16,728 nt of DNA, from positions 1 to 16,728 of the forward strand of contig CAZCFZ010000084.1 in assembly GCA_964498065.1 (NCBI GenBank), written 5' to 3'. This DNA comes from FEN-1297 sp964498065. GTDB lineage: Bacteria; Bacteroidota; Ignavibacteria; Ignavibacteriales; Ignavibacteriaceae. Below the pieces are notes generated by a model, which saw nothing but the letters and a program-made list of their open reading frames with translations, ran no database searches and was not told the origin of the DNA. Shown here piece after piece: positions 1 to 6,293 of this stretch (position 1 is the first letter of the stretch; each line of letters begins with the position of its first letter). The position numbers and the translations under genes were made by a program.

Positions 1-121
1 CAATTTTATTACGAACTTCTTGTTTTGGGGCTTCTATATCGGATTTGAGATTTTATAATGTTATCTCTTTACAAGTATTATTTTATACTGACTTTAATTA
101 TAATTAATTTTTATAGTCTGA

Positions 122-877
122 TCACAAATAAACGTTTAAGCCAAAACCTACCGCCGAATTATTTAATTCCCATCCTTTACTTGAAGCGGAATTACTAAGA
201 GCATTGGATATATAACTTGTATTAGACGGTGCATTATAGCTCCTGTTTGATGATGATGAACCCCATACATATTCTATAACCTCGCTGTAATCTGCATGCA
301 ATGACAGCCACCTGCAGGCGAACCATTCAACGCCGACAACTTCTGCAGCACCAACTGCCCATTCCGTGCTGACATAATTATAATTTTCTTTAACCCAATA
401 CGACTGATCATTGCCGTTATTATATAGATACGGATTATTAAATGAACTATGATAATAATCGTACAAAACAGAAGGTCCGAAACCTGCATATAAATGAACC
501 GGGCCATTTGGATTCATATACCATAAATATTGAATTACGAAAGAAATATTAGCCGATTTGGCAGAAGAGTTTCCCGGCATAGTTCCAGCACTTGAATCAC
601 CTATTGATCCTGAATAAGAAGATGGGCCATTGTTTGTATTGCCGTTAAGTGTTATTCCTCCGCGAATTGCTCTGCTTTGAGATAGCTGATATTTGGCACC
701 TATTGTAGAACCCTGGAATGATGTGAGCGTAAAGTTGCTTGATATACCGAATTGCAAAGCCCAAGTGCCGCACTTAAGATTAGTGCTGTCAGGTTTTTGA
801 TTTTGAGCTTTGGATGAAAATGAAAGTGCTATTAATGCAATGATAAGAAGAAGAATTTTATTTTTGAGTATAAACAT
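122..877 (-). CDS. Predicted outer-membrane beta-barrel protein
   Basis: A 251-residue secreted protein. Residues 1-24 form a signal peptide (charged MFILKNK, long hydrophobic core, SSKAQ cleavage region). The mature part is rich in Gly, Ser, Asn, Tyr and Trp, with alternating polar and hydrophobic stretches, and ends in a hydrophobic strand (AVGFGLNVYL), as expected for a small outer-membrane barrel. No catalytic motif is visible. It is probably a porin-like or structural barrel of the OmpA-barrel/OmpW size class, but I cannot name a family. The start at 877 is supported by an AGGAGA ribosome-binding site 8 nt upstream and a promoter candidate just beyond. The next gene in the same direction ends 62 nt upstream, so it could also be read through from the lipoprotein pair. 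Function unknown; the barrel call is inferred from composition and strand pattern. Confidence 0.75.
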   Translation of the reverse strand: MFILKNKILLLIIALIALSFSSKAQNQKPDSTNLKCGTWALQFGISSNFTLTSFQGSTIGAKYQLSQSRAIRGGITLNGNTNNGPSSYSGSIGDSSAGTMPGNSSAKSANISFVIQYLWYMNPNGPVHLYAGFGPSVLYDYYHSSFNNPYLYNNGNDQSYWVKENYNYVSTEWAVGAAEVVGVEWFACRWLSLHADYSEVIEYVWGSSSSNRSYNAPSNTSYISNALSNSASSKGWELNNSAVGFGLNVYL

Positions 878-897
878 GTTAAGTCTCCTGATGAATG

Positions 898-925
898 ATT
901 ATATCCCGTAAGATTTATAATTCAA
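898..925 (-). promoter_or_regulatory. Candidate sigma70-type promoter for the barrel gene
   Basis: On the minus strand, TTGAAT (920-925) and TATAAT (898-903) are separated by 16 nt. This would start transcription near 891 and give a leader of about 14 nt carrying the AGGAGA ribosome-binding site. The region is AT-rich, so a chance match is possible. It sits in the only spacer between the barrel gene and the upstream lipoprotein gene. Confidence 0.4.
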
Positions 926-939
926 TTATTTTAAAATTA

Positions 940-1263
940 TTACTTAAATTTTACGGCAATTCCTTCTGCCAGCGGACCCATTATCTGAAAATTAACTATT
1001 GCATCAGCTCCAATTTCAGCTGCACGTTTTTTCAATATTTGTTTCATTAAATCGCCGTTAGGATTATCTGTAATATGAACAGAGACATAGCCTATTTCTA
1101 TAGTCTTTCTTTCTAATGTCCTTTCGGAATATATTTTAACAGAATCTGCATTTGTCGCAGGATATTTGAGAACTCCTTCATTTAAATAAGCAACCGAAGC
1201 CGCACAACCGGCAAGTAAGGCTGCCAGCGTAAATACTAATAATATTTTATAAACTATTTTCAT
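940..1263 (-). CDS. Small lipoprotein, second of a tandem paralogous pair
   Basis: A 107-residue predicted lipoprotein. The signal peptide ends in a clear lipobox (LLAGC, Cys20), so it should be lipidated and membrane-anchored. The body has an ESERT-like polar strand, then EIGYVSVHIT, a helix ending KKRAAEIGADAIVNF, and a final strand GIAVKF. The GADAIVNF pattern recalls small alpha/beta lipoproteins and the YbjQ/DUF74 or RcsF type of fold, but I cannot assign a family firmly. The protein matches its upstream neighbour (1274-1639) along the whole mature part, including a YPxTN near the start, EIGYVS/EVGYIS in the middle, the RAxEIG helix, AIxNF, and a C-terminal VK. The two genes are 10 nt apart and surely co-transcribed. 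AGAGGAT lies before the ATG. Function unknown. Confidence 0.8.
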   Translation of the reverse strand: MKIVYKILLVFTLAALLAGCAASVAYLNEGVLKYPATNADSVKIYSERTLERKTIEIGYVSVHITDNPNGDLMKQILKKRAAEIGADAIVNFQIMGPLAEGIAVKFK

Positions 1264-1273
1264 ATTATCCTCT

Positions 1274-1639
1274 CTATAAATATTTAACTATCAATCCACG
1301 GCAAATGTAACGATCTACCGGAATAGGTATAAAAATTATATAAATGTATTCTCTTACCACAGTAATCTTAAAATTTAGAATCGCATTTCCGCCCATTTCA
1401 GAAGCCCGTTCTCTTAATATAGCTTTCGCCCCATCAATATTTGTTTGAGTGGTTGAAATATAGCCTACTTCTTCGAAGGGTTTTGGCAGGCTGTTTTCAG
1501 TAGTTATCGTTATATCCTTTTCATTCGTTTGAGGATAAACTTTCTCAGCATTAGTTGTTGTGTAAAAAGTAGTTGTACACCCGCTGCAAAATAAAAGCAT
1601 GAGTATCAATACAAGATTAAACGCGAGAATTCTTTTCAT
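1274..1639 (-). CDS. Small lipoprotein, first of a tandem paralogous pair
   Basis: A 121-residue predicted lipoprotein starting MKRILAF. The ATG at 1639 is preferred over an in-frame ATG 27 nt upstream because a strong AAGGAAGGAG ribosome-binding site lies 8 nt before it and the signal peptide then starts normally. The lipobox is LFCSGC. The mature protein shares the same scaffold as the downstream lipoprotein at 940-1263: YPQTN, ITITTE, EEVGYIS, a helix RERASEMG, AILNF, and a final strand ending VKYL. It differs by an insertion before the last strand, a hydrophobic IYIIFIPIPVDRY stretch that could be a beta hairpin. The pair looks like a tandem gene duplication. A copy of a 44-nt dispersed repeat lies about 70 nt upstream. 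Function unknown. Confidence 0.8.
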   Translation of the reverse strand: MKRILAFNLVLILMLLFCSGCTTTFYTTTNAEKVYPQTNEKDITITTENSLPKPFEEVGYISTTQTNIDGAKAILRERASEMGGNAILNFKITVVREYIYIIFIPIPVDRYICRGLIVKYL

Positions 1640-1709
1640 GCGATTCACTCCTTCCTTAATTTTCACTAAAGTTTATAATTTATTTCAATACCATGATTAT
1701 TTTTTAATT

Positions 1710-1753
1710 CGATTTGCCCCCATAGGTGTCTTAGTGCAGTTACAATTTTCCCT
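1710..1753. repeat. 44-nt dispersed repeat, copy 1
   Basis: The first 36 nt (1710-1745, starting CGATTTGCCCCCATAGGTGT) are identical to 6142-6177, and 42 of 44 nt match through to 1753 (ending TTCCCT). A third, diverged copy lies at 15484-15517 in the same orientation. This copy sits in the 233-nt spacer between the end of the S41 protease gene and the start of the lipoprotein pair, about 70 nt upstream of the lipoprotein start codon. The rest of the spacer is AT-rich with nothing else I can identify. Confidence 0.85.
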
Positions 1754-1872
1754 TCATCATTTTATTTGGTTTCGCAATATAAGTATATGTAAAATTATAA
1801 ATAATTTTATTAAAAAACTTAAAAATTTTTTAACTTTACATGTATGAATTAGGCAGTATAAATTATTAATAT

Positions 1873-3831
1873 TTATTTTAGCAACAACATTTTTCTGCTT
1901 TTTACAAAACTCCCCGAAGTTATTTTATATATGTATATGCCACTCGGTAAATTGTGGGAATTAAATCTATAATTGTAAATCCCGGACTTTTGAAATTGAT
2001 TTACCAAAACAGCTATCTTTTCTCCGAGTATATTATATATCTCCAGCTTAACATTTCCGCTTCTCGGTATTGAATATTTTATTACCGTTGAGGGATTAAA
2101 CGGATTCGGATAGTTTTGTTCCAAATTAAAGTTGGATAATCGAATATTGTTTTTTGTATTATTAATAACAGTCGGATTATAATTTAATGCCTCCTCCAAA
2201 ACTTCATCTTTCCCTGCTCGAATACCTTGTATTGTAGGATAAACTACAACATCCGGTACTATACCGATTCTCTGTGTTTGTTTATGATCCGGATAAAACC
2301 ATCCTAAACCAGTAAACCAAGAGAATATGCCTTCAGGAAGATAAATAAGAGACGCATCTCCGTCTGTTCCCTCGGTCTGACTGCCGATTGTAACTGCTTT
2401 TGGATATTGACCCAAACACATTGCTGTATTTTCTGCCTGACTTTCTGTATTTTCATCAACAAGTATAAAGATATTTTTATTATAAGTTTTTGAAAAATCA
2501 CCAGTATCTAGAACATATGGGGACCATTCTATAGTTCCCGGATAGTTTACATAAGGACTTGTAATATCCGCAAGATGTGTAGGGCCGGTAAAAAGATAAT
2601 TAACTATACTCCTTAACGTTCCATTAGGATAATTTCTTAGGTCAAAAACAATCGCGTCGGTGTTCCATAAATCATTAAACATTGAATCAACTTGAGATAC
2701 CTGCAATGTTCCCATGTTAACATATCCGTACTTTTTAGAACCCGGCGCATCTAGAATTTTCCAGGCAGTTCCGGTATTAGAATAAAAATTAAACCATTCA
2801 CTGCTGCTGAGATTTCTTACAATCGTAACATCTTTTTGACCTTGATTATCTTCAACAGTTAGTTTTACATTTCCTCCAGCCCCCTCTGTCAGGTAAAAGT
2901 CAATATTCCAATTCATTGCAGCTTCATTTGAAGCGTACATATATCCTTTTAAACTGTCCCTTATGGTATTTATATCAACACCGTTTATATCTTTTATAAC
3001 ATCTCCAATTTTTAAACCTGTGTTATCTGCATACACATTTATTATTACAGTTTGATTTTCAACATATTTTAACTGTAACGGTAAAAAATAAGAGCCGAAA
3101 AAATCATAATAAAAAGGTCCGCTGGTAAGTGCATGGGTATCGTTAAGTTTTGCAGCAAGTTTTAGGAATGCCTCAAAAAACAGCAAGTTGCCAGATACTT
3201 TTAACATGACAGGGATAAATTTCGTGAGTGTTGTATCCCAATTTTGGTCCATTAAATACTTATCCGGATAAAAATAATTAATAATGTTCCAGTATCTGAA
3301 TAAGGCAAGTAGTCGGATATTTTCGCTTGGTTCAATTATATTTCTATCTCCATAAAAATTCGTATCTTTCTTAAAAGAAGGATTTCCAGCTCCCGCAATA
3401 CTTTGTACATAGTAATTATCTTGCGGCCGGAACCAGTCCCTAACCGTATCCAACCTTGACTTTATTTCATTTGAAAAAATAGGATCATTCAGCCAATTTA
3501 GATTAAGGTTATATTTTAAGCTGTCCGGTACATTAGGTAATTGAGTAGTCGGTTGAGCCATTTTTCCGGCACTATTAATCATACTTCCAAGCGTATTATT
3601 AAAATCAGTATTGGAAGCGTCGTTCTTAACACCGTCCAATGCTTGAAACAATGCATTATCCCAGTTCTTTGTACCTTTGGCTACTTCCGAATGAAAATAC
3701 TTTAGGAACCCCCATACTTTACATGTATAATATAATCTCTTATAATACGTGCTGTCCGGTGCAGTTTGAGCTTTTATTATACTAGTAATACTAACGACTA
3801 TTATAACAAAAGTTAAAAATAATTTCTTCAT
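1873..3831 (-). CDS. Secreted S41 family peptidase with T9SS type A sorting domain
   Basis: A 652-residue secreted serine protease of the tricorn-core/C-terminal-processing (S41) family. Order: signal peptide (1-22, ending IIKAQ); two related helical segments (about 38-66 and 177-207, with KYFHSE...NWD and NYFYPD...NWD); LNDTHAL with His233 (the S41 LxDxH motif); a PDZ-like region (about 262-345, LKIGDVIKDINGVD); the protease core with VFDLRN and nucleophile Ser464 in TESQAE; and a T9SS type A domain (about 570-652) starting NYPNPFNPST and ending KMLLLK. The protein should cross the outer membrane by T9SS and be surface-attached or released. The ATG at 3831 is chosen over an in-frame TTG 12 nt upstream because GGGA lies 6-7 nt before it and the signal peptide begins MKKLF. 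It is last in a cluster with another S41 protein and a barrel. Substrate unknown. Confidence 0.9.
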   Translation of the reverse strand: MKKLFLTFVIIVVSITSIIKAQTAPDSTYYKRLYYTCKVWGFLKYFHSEVAKGTKNWDNALFQALDGVKNDASNTDFNNTLGSMINSAGKMAQPTTQLPNVPDSLKYNLNLNWLNDPIFSNEIKSRLDTVRDWFRPQDNYYVQSIAGAGNPSFKKDTNFYGDRNIIEPSENIRLLALFRYWNIINYFYPDKYLMDQNWDTTLTKFIPVMLKVSGNLLFFEAFLKLAAKLNDTHALTSGPFYYDFFGSYFLPLQLKYVENQTVIINVYADNTGLKIGDVIKDINGVDINTIRDSLKGYMYASNEAAMNWNIDFYLTEGAGGNVKLTVEDNQGQKDVTIVRNLSSSEWFNFYSNTGTAWKILDAPGSKKYGYVNMGTLQVSQVDSMFNDLWNTDAIVFDLRNYPNGTLRSIVNYLFTGPTHLADITSPYVNYPGTIEWSPYVLDTGDFSKTYNKNIFILVDENTESQAENTAMCLGQYPKAVTIGSQTEGTDGDASLIYLPEGIFSWFTGLGWFYPDHKQTQRIGIVPDVVVYPTIQGIRAGKDEVLEEALNYNPTVINNTKNNIRLSNFNLEQNYPNPFNPSTVIKYSIPRSGNVKLEIYNILGEKIAVLVNQFQKSGIYNYRFNSHNLPSGIYIYKITSGSFVKSRKMLLLK

Positions 3832-3901
3832 GATGATTCCCAATATATTTATTGATTTTAATTTTAAAGCATTTTGTATTTACAAATTAATAAAACCATT
3901 T

Positions 3902-4924
3902 TTATTTAATAATATTATTAAAAGTTGTTTTATTATTTAAATAATTAATTGCATACTCCAACTGCTTATCGTGACCGTTGGCCAAATCTTCTGCCGTTTG
4001 AGTTACTAAAATATCCGGCAGTACTCCGTTCCACTCTATCATTGTACCATCTAATCTAGTGAAATAACCTACAGCTATTCTTAGTTTCTTCCCGCTAGGC
4101 AAAGTAAATATCTCATTAGTTCCGCCTCCACCTCCTGTTGTATCTCCAATTAATGTTACGTTTAATGATTGCCTCAATAATTCAGGAAACATTTCAGCAG
4201 CACTAAAACTGGCTCCATTAATAAGAACTGCAACGGACTTGTTAAACCCGGAAGGATTTGCCGGATTAATTACAGAACTTCTCTCCTGTCCATAATAATA
4301 CCAGGTATCTTTTATAGGTTTTTCAATAAGATATGAAATCATAAAGTCTGCGGAATTTGAATTGCCGCCTTCATTATTCCTAACATCCACAATGACGCCT
4401 GTAGTATTACGGAAATAGTACATAATTTTACTAAAATCTTTATACCATAATTTGTCTCCGTCGGAGAATGTAGAAATATAAACATAGCCTATATTATTTT
4501 GAGTTATACCGTAATCAAAATTATTTTCGCCTGCAAGTTTTAAAGGAGTATTAAAATAACGGCTTACTACATTTGAACTGAAAGTTTTTCTATCTATATC
4601 TCTCGGCCAATCATAAGTTACTACAGGAAATCCACCTTGAGTTATGATTTCGATATGGCCGTCCTTAAGTTGACGAAACATTTGATATAATACATTATAT
4701 ATCTGGTCTCCCTCTGCAGCCTCGGCGTCAAGTTTATACTTTACATATAAACTATCCCAGTTAATATTTTTAAACTTGAAAAAAGGATAATACTTTTCAG
4801 CAATTTGCCAGGCTGAATTGAAATCTTCCATATTCAAATTTGAATCCGGTTCATTTACGAGCAATTTGCTGCATCCGGACAAGAAAACAATGGTTAAAAA
4901 TAAAATAATATAAAGTCGTTTCAT
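3902..4924 (-). CDS. S41 family peptidase lipoprotein
   Basis: A 340-residue predicted lipoprotein protease. The signal peptide ends in lipobox FLSGC (Cys18). The N-terminal helical part (about 33-66) carries the AWQIAEKYYPFF...INWD pattern common in S41 proteins, then LKDGHI with His90. The core has VIVDVRNNEGGN (about 177-188) and the classic nucleophile motif GASFSAAEM with Ser241, followed by a Gly-rich TTGGGGGTNE loop and LPDI. No PDZ domain is obvious, and there is no T9SS tail, so it should stay membrane-anchored. The start follows the upstream barrel gene's stop by a single base, and no clear ribosome-binding site is visible, so translational coupling is likely. The protease with a T9SS tail follows 70 nt downstream. 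Two S41 enzymes with different export routes in one cluster suggest stepwise processing of a shared substrate, which is inference. Confidence 0.9.
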   Translation of the reverse strand: MKRLYIILFLTIVFLSGCSKLLVNEPDSNLNMEDFNSAWQIAEKYYPFFKFKNINWDSLYVKYKLDAEAAEGDQIYNVLYQMFRQLKDGHIEIITQGGFPVVTYDWPRDIDRKTFSSNVVSRYFNTPLKLAGENNFDYGITQNNIGYVYISTFSDGDKLWYKDFSKIMYYFRNTTGVIVDVRNNEGGNSNSADFMISYLIEKPIKDTWYYYGQERSSVINPANPSGFNKSVAVLINGASFSAAEMFPELLRQSLNVTLIGDTTGGGGGTNEIFTLPSGKKLRIAVGYFTRLDGTMIEWNGVLPDILVTQTAEDLANGHDKQLEYAINYLNNKTTFNNIIK

Positions 4925-4925
4925 T

Positions 4926-5699
4926 TTAAAAAGAATAAGTTAAAGATAAATTGAAATTGTCTTTTGCCGAAATAAAAAAGTCCCATGCACTAATTCTAAC
5001 GAAGCCGAATCTATAGCCAGCTTTCAAAGAAATATTGTTAAACAATCTATATCTCACAGCTAAATCTAATTTATAACTAAGGCCGGTAAATGCAGTAAGA
5101 ATTTTCATTATCGAAGCACTCGTATTTCTAGGATCAATAAGTTTACCTCCCAATGATAAAAGACTGGAATATATATTTCCTTCAAATTGCCATTTTTTAC
5201 TAAGAGGCATTATCATATCCAACCTTGCCCCTGCTGAAAAGAGAAACGCTGCAGAATATGCATCCATTATTGCACCTCTGGCAATATCCTGGTTTCTAAA
5301 GTGAAAAAATAACTCCGGTGCCGGACCCAAATAAAATCTCGCGTTATGATTAAATATTTTCAGATTACCAATTCGATAAACATATGCAAGATCTAAAGCG
5401 GCTTCGATAATATTGGCAGATACATTATAGTTTGTAACTTTAGCTGAATTAATTATGCCGAAAGACAAGTGGAAGCCGGATGAATTGTTAATTTTTGTCC
5501 AGTCAAACAAAAATGAAGGTGAATATCCGGTGTATCTTTCTTGAGAAATGTATTCATCTTTAATTGCTAACAAATCTACACCTGTATTTAAAGTAAGGCC
5601 GTTACCAAAATAATCTTTGAAAGGTGCTGATTCCTGTGCTTTAATGCTGAAGGAGGTTAATAATAATACAAATGCCAAATAAGTAAAATATTTTCTCAT
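4926..5699 (-). CDS. Predicted outer-membrane beta-barrel protein, first gene of the S41 cluster
   Basis: A 257-residue secreted protein with a signal peptide (1-21, ending SFSIKAQ) and a body of alternating strands. It ends FNLSLTYSF; a terminal Phe is the usual BamA-recognition residue of outer-membrane barrels. Late segments KLDLAVRYRLFNN and SLKAGYRFGFVRI look like successive barrel strands. No enzyme motif is seen. The gene overlaps nothing and is followed after 1 nt by the S41 lipoprotein, so the two are almost certainly translated together. No strong ribosome-binding site is visible before the ATG. It could be a pore, a substrate or an anchoring partner for the two proteases. I cannot name the family. 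Confidence 0.75.
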   Translation of the reverse strand: MRKYFTYLAFVLLLTSFSIKAQESAPFKDYFGNGLTLNTGVDLLAIKDEYISQERYTGYSPSFLFDWTKINNSSGFHLSFGIINSAKVTNYNVSANIIEAALDLAYVYRIGNLKIFNHNARFYLGPAPELFFHFRNQDIARGAIMDAYSAAFLFSAGARLDMIMPLSKKWQFEGNIYSSLLSLGGKLIDPRNTSASIMKILTAFTGLSYKLDLAVRYRLFNNISLKAGYRFGFVRISAWDFFISAKDNFNLSLTYSF

Positions 5700-5864
5700 T
5701 TTAATTCTTTATAGATATTGCCATTAATGTTAAATTTTTATCAGAAGTTACGATTAAAACATCCCTTAACTTTTCATTTTTTAAGATTAAATTATTTTAA
5801 GAATTTATAGTTTCAACAATAATTTTATTTGTTATATCTTATTAAGTGCTTATTATAATTTCAA

Positions 5865-6071
5865 TTATTCTACAATTCCGAATTTATCATTCTTTGTATC
5901 AATAACTATTACTTTCCCATTAAATAATACATTGCCGGTAATGCCGAAGATATACCAATCGTGGAAATAGTTAAATGCCTTAACGTTTTTTTTGAAGGTG
6001 AAATTGATGTAATAAGCAGCATAAAGCTGAAAGACATGAATATTAATTTCATAAATATTCCTAATACTAAT
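5865..6071 (-). pseudogene. Decayed C-terminal fragment, aspartyl-protease-like
   Basis: An open minus-strand frame of 68 codons ends in TAA at 5865-5867 and has no usable start codon; a stop precedes it at about 6072-6074. The last 30 residues read like a real protein end: WYIFGITGNVLFNG, then KVIVIDTKNDKFGIVE. This resembles the C-terminal strands of retropepsin-like aspartyl proteases (a GITGN turn followed by strands ending IDxKN). The first half looks less protein-like. The opposite strand at about 5994-6115 also reads in a protein-like way (EIDVISSIKLKDMNI), so a local rearrangement is possible. The surrounding 5700-6293 stretch otherwise holds only AT-rich sequence and dispersed repeat copy 2. 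Family call from memory of the fold; moderate to low certainty. Confidence 0.4.
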
Positions 6072-6141
6072 TCATATTCAATAACTATTAGCCCGGCTTA
6101 CAGTTTTCACATAAACGTTTTTAGTATTATCATATTCATTA

Positions 6142-6185
6142 CGATTTGCCCCCATAGGTGTCTTAGTGCAGTTACAAAATTCCCT
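6142..6185. repeat. 44-nt dispersed repeat, copy 2
   Basis: Identical to copy 1 (1710-1745) over 36 nt and 42 of 44 nt overall, in the same orientation. It lies about 70 nt beyond the 5' edge of the minus-strand gene fragment at 5865-6071 and about 110 nt downstream of the channel gene's stop. Confidence 0.85.
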
Positions 6186-6293
6186 ATATCTTATATAGTA
6201 GCTAATTATGTGCGGTTAAATGTAAAAATATTTTTGCTTAAATGCATAATAAATTTCAAATTATTAATTATTCATTGTTAATTTTTAATTTAA

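Noticed and set aside
1..121. Possible 15-codon plus-strand tail ending at the TGA near position 46, and a short minus-strand frame
   Set aside because: Too short to judge at the window edge; the minus-strand frame has no start codon. Nothing I can support in this stretch.
1809..1832. AT-only inverted repeat near the end of the S41 gene
   Set aside because: Composed solely of A/T runs with one C, expected by chance in this spacer, and on the wrong side of the gene to be its terminator.
1599..1847. Plus-strand open frame of 82 codons
   Set aside because: It overlaps the lipoprotein's signal-peptide region antisense, spans the dispersed repeat, and has no protein-like character.
1710..6185. 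36-nt identical repeats suggesting a CRISPR array
   Set aside because: Only two exact copies, 4.4 kb apart with genes between them, no regular spacers and no cas genes.
5961..6281. Plus-strand open frame of 106 codons
   Set aside because: No ribosome-binding site, it runs through the dispersed repeat and ends in AT-rich sequence. Part of it may be a relic, as noted in the findings.
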